64,000 nt of DNA from Chrysogorgia sp. JL179-B06 (Eukaryota; Cnidaria; Anthozoa; Scleralcyonacea; Chrysogorgiidae). Shown piece after piece: positions 11,208 through 23,200 of this stretch (positions are counted from its first letter, which is position 1; each line of letters starts with the position of its first letter). The stretch is from positions 1 through 64,000 of the forward strand of contig JAYKKM010000263.1 in assembly GCA_035772405.1 (NCBI GenBank). Reading direction: 5' to 3'. The notes below the pieces were generated by a model. The model was not told the DNA's origin, did no database searches, and saw only the letters and a list, made by a program, of their open reading frames with translations. The position numbers were made by a program, and so were the translations under genes.

Positions 11208-11695
11208 ATGGGTATAAGTAATAGCGTGATGGTAAAACGCAAAAGTGAAGAAAACCCTACGATTGAGGAACTAGTTGAGGAGACTGATGGTACTTCGACT
11301 GTGGAAGACAATATTGACGTTAGGAGATCCGAACTAATTAGACTGTCTGGCGATGGGTGTGGTAAGCCAATCTGAAGCGTACATTAAAAAAAGCGTCCGC
11401 AAAGGTTATCGACAAGATATGGCACCAATACGAGTTGAAGAGAATGGAAATCGCAAACGCCTTTCTCACCGACTTGCTAATCAGCAAATTCGCTAGCTTA
11501 CTGGATGGGTTGAACGCTATTGAGAACCCTGACGAACTAAATGATGAGTTGCAAAAAGATCCGTTATTAAAGAAAGACGTTGAGAGCATTTGTCGCGATT
11601 GTGACGGCCGTACGTGCCCTTCTTGGGCTTGTTGTCAGGAGGAATCACAACGTCGAAATATGTGTACGATCACCATTTTAGAAGTAAGGTGGTAA
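11208..11695 (+). pseudogene. Small acidic protein downstream of the ATPase, frameshifted
   Basis: Translation from ATG 11208 gives MGISNSVMVKRKSEE and continues acidic (TIEELVEETDG) to a stop near 11375. After a frame change the sequence continues through KIWHQYELKRMEIANAF and the frame 11435-11695, which has a helical stretch (LNAIENPDELNDELQ) and a cysteine-rich end (CRDCDGRTCPSWACC). The MGxxxS start fits an N-myristoylation signal, which would put the product at a membrane. It begins 3 bp after the ATPase stop. Family not recognised. Confidence 0.4.
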
Positions 11696-11798
11696 ACACT
11701 GAAAATAGTGAGCAAACGGACTAACTTGCAAAACAACCGGCTATTTGTTAGCCAACCAAAAGAGCACCATTTCGCTATCCATTTGGATAAACATCACC

Positions 11799-11832
11799 AC
11801 TAGAATCAAAATCTAGTGGTTTTTTTTTCGCG
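11799..11832 (+). terminator. Hairpin followed by a T run at the end of the Maverick genes
   Basis: ACCACTAGA at about 11800 pairs perfectly with TCTAGTGGT about 7 bases later and is followed by nine Ts. It looks like a transcription terminator or an element boundary. It lies about 100 bp after the last Maverick ORF and just before the unrelated minisatellite begins. Function is inferred from shape only. Confidence 0.35.
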
Positions 11833-11879
11833 CGTGAATTTGTGAGACAGCAGCAGAACGTGTTGGTGGTTTGTTGAAC

Positions 11880-12765
11880 AAAAAAATGTGAAAATGTTGA
11901 AATGACACTTTCTACTTCTTTAAATATGTGAAAATGTTGAAGCGACACACACTCTACCTTTTCTAAACATGCGAAAATGTTGAAACGGCACTTTCTACTT
12001 TTAAATATGCGAAAATGCTGAAATGACACTTTCTACTTTTTTAAAAATGTGAAAACGCTGAAGCGGCACACCATGGATAGTAAATAGACTGGATAGGAAA
12101 CTGGATGGCGTCAGCGTGAAAACCTAGTTGAAATTCGTGATGTCACGAAGATGTCACAAGTACACAGATTTTGCTGAGTTTCTCTTCGACTTCTCCATAT
12201 TTTCGTATTCAAGTAGCTATATTGAGATTCCAAAATGTTTCATCGTCTTACAAACCTGCCTAAGCCACGACAAATTGTTCGAGGTAAATGTTGTTCGTCT
12301 TTGTTTCAGCTATTTCCGTTTTGTGGTGAAGAAACTGCAGGGCGTCGCAAAACTACCGTTGTTTTAGTTGAAATTTGCGACGCGTTTTTTCACCGTCTAA
12401 AGTTGGATCTTTTCGCCTAAAATGAGTAATGGTAGTCGGATATTCCATCGTAAAGTGGCATTGTGATATTTTTTTGGTAGTTTGACTATCATTTTTAGCT
12501 GTACTATTGCTAAACGTTGCGATTTATGGTGATTTTGTGACATCACGATTTGCAACTAGGTTTTCACGCGACCAACTGGTGCCTAAACCAATCAGCATGC
12601 TGGAAACGTCGCACGTGATCTTAGTTTCCTATCCAGTCTATTTACTATCCATGGGCACACTCTACCCTTTTTAAATACGCGAAAATGTTGAAACGACACT
12701 TTCTACTTTTTAAAGACGTGAAAATGATGAAACGACACATTCTATTTTTAAATATGGCTAAATTA
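11880..12765. repeat. Minisatellite of about 41-bp units, interrupted by a MITE
   Basis: Units contain GTGAAAATGTTGAAACGACAC followed by TTTCTACTTTTTAAAT. Five imperfect copies lie at 11885-12070 and about two and a half at 12655-12760. The array is split by the 584-bp MITE at 12071-12654. Removing the MITE and one GCACA restores a normal unit. Confidence 0.8.
12071..12654. mobile_element. MITE family A, copy 1 (584 bp, long TIRs, GCACA target duplication)
   Basis: The left end CCATGGATAGTAAATAGACT continues GGATAGGAAACT and is perfectly matched in reverse complement at the right end, giving TIRs of about 32 bp. GCACA directly flanks both ends (12066-12070 and 12655-12659). Internal sequence has no transposase. 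A second copy lies at 36402-36972. The open frames at 12128-12420 inside it are not genes. Confidence 0.85.
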
Positions 12766-12769
12766 GCAC

Positions 12770-13225
12770 AAAATTTAGCGAAAATTGTGATTTTGGTATC
12801 AATTGAGTAGAAAACGTGGGAGGGGTGTCTAGATTGACTAACGATTACCATAATAGTATAGAGAGTGAGGCTGTGAGCTCACCAATGTTGACTGTAAAAC
12901 GTAAATACCAAAACATTGCTGAGTTGTGGCTCGGCACAAATTTGGCGATGTTTTGGCGTTTATATTACGGTTGGCGTTGCTGGGCCCGCACCCCCACTCT
13001 CTATACTACTCTTGTAGGACTGATTTTGACTGGGCCGGACAGGGAAGAGTTAAAATGTTCGTGAAATGTTCATGAAATGAAAAAAATGAATATTATTTTT
13101 CCTTCAAAATATACAATCAGAAATATTTAGATTTGCAGACCTCCGTTGCTAAGGAAGCTTAGAATTTACAAATTTGCCATAAAAATACACAGATTTAAGA
13201 ATCCATCAAGACAGTCTGTATGTGG
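12770..13225. other. No gene or repeat recognised
   Basis: AT-rich sequence with no coding signature, no inverted repeats of note and no similarity that I noticed elsewhere in the window. Confidence 0.4.
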
Positions 13226-13227
13226 TC

Positions 13228-13725
13228 AACCTCGTTCCCATGACATTTTGCCTCCACGGCGGAAGGCCGGCGAAAATGGCCCTGGGATCGGCTGGTCCAT
13301 TCTATAATCCGATTGGCTTGTCATATAAAACTCAATTAATTCAGCCGAGTATAATTTATTCATCTAACTCTGAATGCTGTCTTCAAATGTTACAGCAAAT
13401 TAGAAGTGAAAGCTTTCGCGAAATTGGATATATGCTTCTTCGTACGTTTTGTAAGAGATAACCATAGATGTATGGTGGATGTATGGTGGATTATTAAGCT
13501 TGTTGGCTGCTTTTATGCCGACGAATGCTGACATGAACAACTCTGAAGAGCATTGAATATTTCTCAATTATTCAGGTCAACAAAGTAGACAAAGGAAATG
13601 GAACAAAGACCACAACAATTATATCTAAACACCCAGAAATTCTGAGTGTCATGTGACCAGCCGATCCCAGGGCCATTTCCGCTGACCTTCCACCGTGGAG
13701 GCAAAATGCCCTGGGTACGAGGTTG
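13228..13725. mobile_element. MITE family B, copy 1 (about 500 bp)
   Basis: The left end reads CAACCTCGTTCCCATGACAT followed by TTTGCCTCCACGG. The right end is the inverse, with GGAGGCAAAATGCCCTGGGT and ACGAGGTTG. Inner arms GGGATCGGCTGGTC and GACCAGCCGATCCC extend the inverted repeat to about 75 bp. Two other copies are at 16363-16806 and 53278-53650. No transposase is encoded. Confidence 0.85.
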
Positions 13726-13742
13726 TGTATGTGGTATATATC

Positions 13743-13790
13743 AATCTCGTTCCCAGAGCCTCCGCCGCCGAAGGCTCTGGGAACGAGATT
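13743..13790. repeat. 48-bp near-perfect palindrome
   Basis: AATCTCGTTCCCAGAGCC and its reverse complement surround a GC-rich loop (TCCGCCGCCGAA). The same arm sequence forms the ends of the element at 39004-39857, so this is probably a solo, internally deleted copy of that family. Confidence 0.75.
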
Positions 13791-13888
13791 GGGTATATAT
13801 GGGAAAAACTCTTACGTTTGGTAATTAATATGATGACGCCATCATGACGTCACCAAGATATGAAAATTCCTATAATCTTCGAAGATTT

Positions 13889-14860
13889 TTAAAGTTCCTA
13901 TGCAATGAAAAATTCAGTTGTAAAATAACTCTTTTATTTGAAAGAACTCTTGCAACTTTTCCATATCTTACTTCACTCCGGAGATATTAAGATTTGTTTG
14001 ATATGTAAATGATTATATATCGTAGTGAAGTTGTTGTATTTAATGTGTGTTGTATATCGCTATGTATCTTTAAAGTGACTATTATATCGTACTTGTTTTG
14101 GTGCCGCAGTAATTGGCACTAGCTGTTGCGGTTACCCAGCCTATTGTCTTAATGTCTGTATTTATGTTTGTATTTATGTTTGTAATGCATATGGCAAAGT
14201 TATTAAAATTTAAAAAAATAAATTAATAATTATACTTATGACATCACACTGCATAATATATCCTTGCGATTATATAATGAATCACTTGAAATGCAGGTGC
14301 ATGTGCGTGGATGTATCCAATGACACTAAATATGCAAATCATCAAACGATTCCATGTGATAATGGTAAAGATATGCAGAATTTTCCAATAAGTCATGCAT
14401 TGTGATGTCATAAGTATGATCATTTACATATCAAACAAATCTTAATATTTCAAGAGTGAAGTGAGATATGAAAAAGTTGTAAATGGTTAGTCTTTATAGT
14501 TTCTCAAACTCATTAACAATTCATGATGAAAATTCAAAAGAAATCAATATGTAATGAGTATTTAGAAATAAAAGGAAGGTTACGGCCACATTTCGCTAAC
14601 TTTAACCTCGATTTTCTCACAAAATATGGATTCGTTTGAGAAGCAAGTTCTAATACTCGTAATTGTTCATCCTCTGATGTCTAAATAAGGACAAACTGGT
14701 TAAAAACTCGGCTACTCCTCGTATTTTCAACTGGCTTGTCCGTATTTACAAATCAGAGGAAGGAACGCTAACTTACTCGTGTTAGAACTATTACTTCAAG
14801 AGTTCTTTCAAACAAAAGAGTTATTTAACAACTGAATTTTTCATTGCATAGCCACTTTAA
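13889..14860. mobile_element. TTAA-flanked fold-back element with internal insertion
   Basis: TTAA occurs at both ends. The arms carry AAAATTCAGTTGTAAAATAA and its inverse. It is the same family as 35228-35753 but longer, because extra sequence (about 14000-14380 and 14500-14790) lies inside or between the arms. Fold-back structure and the TTAA target suggest a piggyBac-type MITE. The arms end next to TTAAAG. Confidence 0.7.
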
Positions 14861-15285
14861 GTAAAATTAATTTTTCACATGCGATTAATGTCTGGACGGT
14901 AATCTTCCAAAAAGTAACATATGCATTTTAAGAAATTTTAAAAAGTAGCCGGGATATCGAATTTTTAAGGTGAATAAACGCAATAAAATTTTCATAACTT
15001 CCTTTTTATTTAATTTATCAACAAATCCATACATACTTTTTTGTAGGAAGTAATTTAGGTTTGCTAAAAAATGTAGCATAATGTGAAAAATGACGAAAAT
15101 TATAGAGTTTTTGTGTTTGTCGATGACGTCTGTGACGTCACCAGAGGAAAGACGTTTGCTACATGCCAGAAAGTATACATTAAAATAGGGTCTCCGCGGA
15201 AAAACTGAAAACTAGTTGTTCGAGGGTAGGGAGGAGAGGGTTAGTATAACCCATAATCAAACCCTTAACTAACGAAAAAGTTCCG
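14861..15285. other. No gene recognised
   Basis: AT-rich sequence. The minus-strand frame at 14885-15079 has low-complexity amino acid content and no neighbour support. Nothing else is seen. Confidence 0.35.
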
Positions 15286-15591
15286 AATATCGAGGTTTTG
15301 GCAAAAACAAAGTGCTGCAGCATCGAAAGCATCATCCGAAAGCGTCATCTGCATTGGTCTGGTCATTTAGTCAGAATGAGTGACGCTTACCGAAGTCAAT
15401 CTTTTATGGTGAATTAAGAAATGGGTCCAGAAACCTGGGCAAACCAAGAAGACGTTTCAAGGACATGCTGGCCGATACAATGAGAAAGTGTGATATCCTC
15501 GAGAATCGTTCGCAGTGGAGGGGAAGAGTATACACCGGGGTGCAAAGGTTTGAGAAAGGTCAGGAGTACGAGAGATTGTGCAAAGGTCGTT
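15286..15591 (+). pseudogene. Non-LTR retrotransposon C-terminal fragment, degraded
   Basis: Plus-strand pieces in different frames read IRKRHLHWSGHLVRMSD, then a KPRRRFKDMLADTMRKCDI stretch, and end RFEKGQEYERLCKGRC. This is the RT C-terminal pattern also seen, better preserved, at 33138-33521. At least one frameshift and a stop interrupt it. Its 3' side is cut by the small MITE at 15592. Confidence 0.6.
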
Positions 15592-15749
15592 GCTAGATGG
15601 TACCCTCGCAGTTGAGGATCATGACGTAAACATATATCTAAACTAAACCCAAATCCCCAATCTAGCCCTAATCCTAACCCCACTCCAACCTTAATCGCAG
15701 TCTTCAACTAACTGCGAACTCAAACTCAACTGCGAGGGTACCATCTAGC
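15592..15749. mobile_element. 158-bp MITE with perfect 25-bp TIRs
   Basis: The left end GCTAGATGGTACCCTCGCAG plus TTGAG is exactly matched in reverse complement at the right end. The interior contains a run of CCTAATCC/CCCTAATC-like sequence. It sits directly at the end of a retrotransposon fragment, so it probably inserted into that. Confidence 0.85.
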
Positions 15750-16360
15750 CACGATCCAAGGCAGCAGAGACTGGTTTCCGTTGTGGTGTCTGTGATCGAC
15801 CTTGTGCAAACAAAGCTGATCTCGTTGCCTACGGTCGCGTCCATCGATAAATGCAACCTCGTCCCAGGGTCTTCTCAGTGTCCGGGGAGGGAGCGCCCGG
15901 GATGGGAGGGTCTTCTCTTCCCTCGCTCCACTCCCCTGGTAAAGGCTGGTCACGTGACTCCAAGGATATTGGATTATTTTGTAACCTGGCTTATTCTCGC
16001 TTATATCATCCGGGGGGCCGGATCGCTGTGAAAATATACTCGGTATATGGATAATTTAAAAATATTACAATTTATTGGAAAGACAGTAAGTACGGACTGC
16101 AGACCAGACGTTGAAAGATGGTGGATTACTTCGAAAAATACGTTGATTTACTGGACATTTGTTGCTGTCATAAGATAAATATGATCAAACGCCAGAACAG
16201 TTCGAATACAGTCTGACTAGGACTATTATTTTAAATATTAAAAGTGTTGAAAGCATTTATAGGGATTTCAGATTTCTGGTGTGGTTTCGGTCCCGACGTT
16301 TTATATTCAAACTGCATATTTCCAGATCTGCTACAGGTTACTTTAATTCGAACAGTATAT
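15750..16360. other. No gene recognised
   Basis: Contains a GC-richer patch (15850-16030, with CCCGGGATGGGAGGG) of unknown nature and AT-rich flanks. A weak CAACCTCGTCCCAGGG motif at 15855 resembles the ends of MITE family B and may be a remnant. Confidence 0.3.
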
Positions 16361-16362
16361 TC

Positions 16363-16806
16363 CCCTGGGATCGGCTGGTCCATTCTATAATGCGATTGGC
16401 TTATCATAAAACTCAATTAATTCAGCCGAGTATAATTTATTCATCGAAATCTGAATGCCGTCTTCAAATGTTACAGCAAATTAGAAGTGATAGCTTTCGC
16501 TAAATTGGATATTATATGCTTCTTCATACCTCTTGTAAGAGATAACCATGGATGTATGGTGGATTATTAAGCTTGTTAGCTGCTTTTATACCGACGAATG
16601 CTGACATGAACAACTCTGAAGAGCATTGAACATTTCTCAATTATTCAGGTCAACAAAGTAGACAAAAAAGTAGACAAAGGAAATGGAACAAAGACCACAA
16701 AAAATATCATATCTAAACACCCAGAAATTGTCATGTGACCAGCCGATCCCAGGGCCATTTTCGTCGACCTTCCACCGTGGAGGCAAAATGCCCTGGGAAC
16801 CAGGAG
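16363..16806. mobile_element. MITE family B, copy 2 (left end truncated)
   Basis: Starts at CCCTGGGATCGGCTGGTC, so the outermost part of the left arm is missing. The right arm is complete and ends GGAGGCAAAATGCCCTGGGA. The interior matches copy 1 closely, including the TTATTAAGCTTGTT stretch. Confidence 0.8.
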
Positions 16807-16870
16807 TTGATTAAAATAAGACAAACTTAATTTTCGTTTCATAAGCACTTTAAGTGACGTACTTTTCTTA

Positions 16871-17205
16871 CTATTTCAACTTTGTATTCCTTATTTTTTT
16901 CTTCTCTACATTTTCATAAACCACCGCGTTGGATTGCGGTAATGGTGGCACTCCCATTATCGCATCTGCGAGTTTCTCTGCCATCATTATGGTCGGCGCA
17001 TTGAGGTTACCGCTGACAATACTTGGCATGATTGATGAGTCTACTACCCGCAGACCTTCCACGCCATATACCTTGCCACCGGCATCGACAACGGCCATCG
17101 GGTCTGCATCGGAGCCCATTTTACATGTGCCGCAAGGGTGGTAGGCCGTGTCTGCTTTTGCTTTGAGAAATTCCTCGATATCCGAGTCGCTTACCACATG
17201 ACGAC
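16871..17205 (-). CDS. CHDH: CHDH exon 7 (last coding exon, stop codon)
   Basis: The acceptor TTTTCCAG precedes the exon (phase 1). It encodes GRHVVSDSD to the stop TAG at 16871-16873, including [10 protein letters not shown] with the proposed catalytic His and [10 protein letters not shown] with the catalytic Asn. It ends with a lysine-rich tail ([11 protein letters not shown]). I see no AATAAA within the first 70 bases downstream, where a fragment of a TTAA fold-back element begins. Confidence 0.93.
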
Positions 17206-20200
17206 CTGGAAAAGATGAAAATATCGCAGGAATTGATATACACGCAATCAATCAATAATCTTTATTGAAAACATGGTATCACTTCATAAAACATGCTCTT
17301 CCAGTGAGCCGTGTACACTTTAAAATAATTACAAATGTATAAAAAAATTACGTAATATATGAAATACTTAGTTAATATATACAATGTTTTATGTAATAGA
17401 TCAAACACGAGTTTGAGTGTTTCATCAGGGGTTCCAAACACGAGAAAACAAATGAAAACCGAGGGCGTAGCCCGAGGTTTTTATTGTTTTCGAGTGTTTG
17501 GAGTCCCCTGATGAAACACGACAAACGAGTGTTTGATCTAGCTTCTCAAACGAGTATTCCTATAGCGATTTGCTCCCATAGCGATTTTATTTTAATATGT
17601 AGATTAAGAAATGTGATCCAGTTCACTAGGAATTTTCCTACAGGTTTTCATTGGGTATCAAAACTCATGCATGTGATGTGGTATACGTTCATGGATTGGC
17701 TACGATAATTCATGAATTATTAATGAGTTTGAGAAAATAATATACCTAATAGCTAATAACCTAACTACAATTTAAAAAATTTGTTTCATAATAACACCGA
17801 ATTCTAATAACCTAAATACAATTTAAAAAGCTTTTAAAAGATCTAATATCGCCCTGACTTCTTATATCTCTCGATAGACTATTCCAGAGAACCGCCCCCT
17901 GATAATGAAAGCTGTTTTTGCCAGCTTCAGTATATGGTCTCGGAACATAAACATTACACTCTGAGTTTCTCAGGTTATAGAAATGTACAGAAGATATGTT
18001 TTCAAACATATTAGTTAAAGTGTTCATGAAACGAAAATTGAGATTTATTTGAAAAGAGCTCCTCAAACGATAAAGAATGGTGTTTGTAGTTCTTCCATAC
18101 ATTATCTCGTTCTTGAGTTATTCAAGATTGTGTAATATGACCTATGACGTCAATAGTTGTACCCACCATTATGACGAATCAGAAAATGAAGTATATCTTC
18201 AAAACTATTGAACAAAATTACTTGAAACTTTACACAAGTATACAGGTCACTAAATTGAATAACCCACGTAAACTTTATCGTTGCCATGGTAACACATTAG
18301 TTCCCAGACTCCTTTATTCCTCTCATAAACATGTTTATATTCTGCCTTTTCTAAACCAATATTTGATTGTCGATCAGTGAGGTATATTTTCAATAGTATT
18401 GCCAACAAAACAGAGCAACTTTGGGTCAAAATCTTTGTAGGGCATGGTGGAAAATAGAAAATGTTTGCTGCAGGATGAAAGGTCTGGGAACTAATATATA
18501 TTGCTATGGTAATAATAAAGTTGACGTGGGGATATTCAATTTAGTGACCTGTAATACTTGTATAAAGTTTCAAACAATTTTGCTCAATATTTTTGAAGAT
18601 ATGCTTCATTTTCTGATTCATCATAATTGTGGGTACAACTAGTGACGTCATAGGTCATATTACACAATCTCGAATAAGTATAGAACGAGATAAGATATTA
18701 AAGAACTACAAACGCCATTCTTTAGTTAGAGGAGTTCTCTCAAATAAATCAATAAAAAAGTCACCTCAATTTTCGTTTCATAAACACTTTAAATAGCTTG
18801 GCGCGCTGTCATTGATTATTTTATACATCATTACAGCTAGTTGTTTTGATCTTCTTATTTCTAAATTATCCCACACAAGCTCATCCAGCACCTCGGTGGA
18901 TTGTCTGTTATAACTTGAAAAGGTAACTACTCTAGCAGCTCTGTTTTGTAACTTTTGAAGTTTATCAGACAGTCCTTTACTGCAGCTTCCCCAAACTACA
19001 CTGCAGTAATCAAAATACGATCAAGTAATCAATGACTCATGGTCGTGGCTGGATGCTAGGGCTCACGCGCCTTCCGGACGATATTTTTAGTAACCCACTG
19101 ATCGCTAAATAAAGACTGGATTGAGCAACAAAATCGAACAAGTCGGAAATATTTCGCGGCGGCCATCTTGAATGGACCGCCCTCTATATTTTCACTGCAG
19201 GCGACAGAGACTACAGTAAAAAGCCGCGTATAAGAACCACCATTTTCCGAGTTAGCCTAAAAAGGTTCTTATATAAGTTGTATTTACTGGGATTTTAGGC
19301 TATTTAGTTTAGTTTAGTTTATTAGATTTATCACTCTTAGGTGAACGGAATACCCCAACAGGCCCAATTGATAGGGGTTCCGAGGGCCTACGATTTAAGG
19401 TCGTTATCCGAGAAGACCCGAAAGTCTTACCATTTGCTGATATTATTACAAAGGCAGCACTTTCCTCCTCAATTATTTTTAAGACCCTGAGTGGAGGTCC
19501 GACCCAGGATTTGAACCTGTGTTTCCCAGCTCATAGACATGTGCGGTAACCACTAGACCACAACAGCGTGTACACAACAGCTGGTAGGTTCTTCAATAGG
19601 TTCTTATTATTTTTCGAGGAAAGGGTGCTTGCTGTTGGTCCAACAAGCTCAAAATGGGTGTGGTCACTTGCTTCTGTACTAATATGACCACATAATAAAA
19701 AATTACCTTACCCTGCTCTGATTCATGTCCAGTTCCTTTAGGTAACAATTAAACTGCAGTGATGCATGCAGGGAAATAAAATTAGAAATGTGTTGCAGTG
19801 TTACTGGGAAATCTTTTAAAAATAATTTAACATGTCATTACCAAAAATAGAAAATGTGCAAAATTTCGTGTTTTTATTTTCAGTTATTTATTTTGATTAA
19901 TTTTTTTCAAATAAGAACCTGTTACAATTCTTAGGCTAAAAAGGTTCTTATAAAATGGGGGTCTAAAAGGCAAATTTTAGCCTAAAGGTTCTTAATTTAC
20001 AGGTTCTTATACGCGGGTTTTTTACTGTATCTGTCTCTGATCTTTTAAGATGCTAAAATAAATCAGCTGTCCGAAGGTTTTTCAGTAATATGGAACACAA
20101 ACTAGGGCTCCAGTACAGTAATTATGAAACCGCGAGGGACCACTTTGGTCCCATCATAGTTAGGTCCCATCAACATGGCCACCACGCGCCAATTCTAGCT

Positions 20201-23200
20201 TAAAACTACCACGCTCTGACGAAAGCTCAGCGAATTGTATCGTTCAATAAACATGGTGTATCACCACCACAAACGTTTTATTTTATTTCATAATATCTTG
20301 TCAGCCGAAAATTTCATCTTCATAGAGCTTTCACTGTCAAAGTTACCGGATGTGATGTCACAAGAGGCATTCAAAATCAGTTTTCTTGTTACTTGCCACA
20401 AAAATGCCTCTTGTGACATCCGATAACTTTAACAGGTCCATGTAAAAAGGTCCATGAAAATGAAATTTTCGGCTGACAAGATATATTATGATTTTGCTCA
20501 GGAATACCCAAATATTATGAATATGTAAAATACCCAAACGCGAGATAGGCACTTTTACAACTTTTAGCTTTTCATGGAGCAATTCTCTCATATCGTTTAC
20601 GTATTATTCACTTCGGCCGGAGATAATCTGGACGTCTGTTGCAAGTTCGGAAAGTTTTTGCAAAAGGTTAAAGTTTTATCTTAAAATACTAAAAGAAAAT
20701 ACAAAGCATTTGAAGTCCGAAAGTTAAAACGAGTTTTAACGAGTTAAAACGAATTTTGTTATGACATATATTTTCTGTGTTACGACATTTATTTCTGTCT
20801 TCCGACATATATTTCTGTGTTCCGACATATATTTCTGTGTTTACGACATTTATTTCTGTCTTCCGACATATATTTCTGTGTTACGACATATATTTCTATG
20901 TTCCTAAATATATTTCTTTGTTCCGACATATATTTCTGTGTTCCGACATTTATTTCCGTGTTTCGACATTTATTTCTGTGTTCCAACATATATTTCTGTG
21001 TTCCAACATATATTTCTGTGTTCCGACATATATTTCTATGTTCCGACATTTATTTCTGTATTCCGACATTTATTTCGAATTCTGTGTTCCGACATTTATT
21101 TCTGTGTTCCAACATATGTTTCTGTGTTCGGACATATATTTCTGTATTCCGACATATATTTCTGTGTTCCAACATATATTTCTATGTTCCGACATTTATT
21201 TCTGTGTTCCGACATATATTTCTGTGTTCCGACATAAATTTCTGTGTTCCGACATAAATTTCTGTGTTCCGACATAAATCTCTGTGTTCCGACATTTATT
21301 TCTGTGTTCCGACATATATTTCTGTATTCCGACATACATTTCTGTGTTCCGACATATATTTCTGTGTTCCGACATTTATTTCTGTTTTCCAACATATATT
21401 TCTGTATACCGACGTATATTTCTGTGTTCCGACATTTATTTCTGTGTTCCGACATTTATTTCTGTGTTCCGACATTTATTTCTGTGTTCCGACACATAGT
21501 TCTGTGTTCCGACATATATTTCTGTATTCCGACATATATTTCTGTGTTCCGACATATATTTCTGTGTTCCGACATATATTTCTGTGTTCCGACATATATT
21601 TCTGTATTCCGACATATATTTCTGTGTTCCAACATTTATTTCTGTGTTCCGACATTTATTTCTGTGTTCGGACATATATTTCTGTGTTCCGACATATATT
21701 TCTGTGTTCCAACATATATTCCTGTGTTCCGACATTTATTTCTGTATTCCGACATATATTTCTGTGTTCCGACATATATTTCTGTATTCCGACATATATT
21801 TCTGTGTTCCGACATATATTTCTGTGTTCCGACATATATTTCTGGTGTTCCGACATATATTTCTGTGTTCCGACATATATTTCTGTATTCCGACATATAT
21901 TTCTGTGTTCCAACATTTATTTCTGTGTTCCGACATTTATTTCTGTGTTCTGACATATATTTCTGTGTTCCAACATATATTCCTGTGTTCCGACATTTAT
22001 TTCTGTATTCCGACATATATTTCTGTGTTCCGACATATATTTCTGTATTCCGACATATATTTCTGTGTTCCGACATATATTTCTGTGTTCCGACATATAT
22101 TTCTGTGTTTCCGACATATATTTCTGTATTCCGACATATATTTCTGTGTTCCAACATTTATTTCTGTGTTCCGACATTTATTTCTGTGTTCTGACATATA
22201 TTTCTGTGTTCCGACATATATTTCTGTGTTCCAACATATATTCCTGTGTTCCGACATTTATTTCTGTGTTCCGACATTTATTTCTGTGTTCCGAGATATA
22301 TTTCTGTGTTCCGACATATATTTCTGTGTTCCGACATTTATTTTCTGTGTTCCGACATTTATTTCTGTGTTCCGACATTTATTTCGGTGTTCCGACATTT
22401 ATTTCTGTGTTCCAACATTTATTTCTGTGTTCCGACACATATTTCTGTGTTCCGACATATATTTCTGTGTTCCGACATATATTTCTGTGTTCCGACATTT
22501 ATTTCTGTGTTCCGACATTTATTTCTGTGTTCCGACATTTATTTCGGTGTTCCGACATATATTTCTGTGTTCCGATATATATTTCTGTGTTCCGACATAT
22601 ATTCCTGTGTTCCGACATTTATTTCTGTCTTCCGACATAAATTTCTGTCTTCCGAAATATATTTCTTTATTCCGACATTTATTTCTGTCTCCCCAACATA
22701 TTTCTGTGTTCCGACATATATTTCTGTATTCCGACATATATTTCTGTGTTCCGACATTTATTTCTGTGTTTCGACATATATTTCTGTGTTCCGAAATATA
22801 TTTCTGTTCCGACATATATTTCTGTATTCCGACATATATTTCTGTGTTCCGACATTTATTTCTGTGTTCCGACATTTATTTCTGTGTTCCGACATTTATT
22901 TCTGTGTTCCAACATTTATTTCCGTGCTTCGACGTTTATTTCCGTGTTTCGACTTTATTTCTGTGTTTCGACCTTTTTTACCTATTTGTGTTGCACTTGT
23001 GTTATTTAACCATCCATCGAGCGACGGTTGTTGCGTACACGTATTTCTTCATGGGAACTCACCTGGTGCAATCTCCGAGCCTAAAAACGACTCAAACGCT
23101 TTTTGGACAAATATTTTCCTGGCCATCTTAATCGACTCTCTCAAATCAACAATATCCTGTGGGTCTTCAAAATAGTTGGGTTGGATGATGGGATCATGGT

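Larger units (their letters stand above)
17247..19022 (-). mobile_element. Non-LTR retrotransposon 3' fragment, split by two insertions
   Basis: Minus-strand RT C-terminal sequence is in two pieces. 19022-18793 encodes [20 protein letters not shown] and [10 protein letters not shown]. 18102-17812 continues with [20 protein letters not shown] and a [13 protein letters not shown] motif. Between them sits a TTAA fold-back element (18015-18792). The 3' untranslated part runs to 17247 and ends in an ATTG repeat tail. It contains a hairpin element at 17400-17537. The piece is 5'-truncated near 19022 and lies in the last CHDH intron. Confidence 0.8.

Noticed and set aside
20762..22978. CRISPR array
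   Set aside because: Units are directly adjacent without unique spacers, and the genome is animal.
21584..23131. 515-codon open frame on the plus strand
   Set aside because: It lies over the 20-bp satellite. The product is a 20-residue repeat with no other content.
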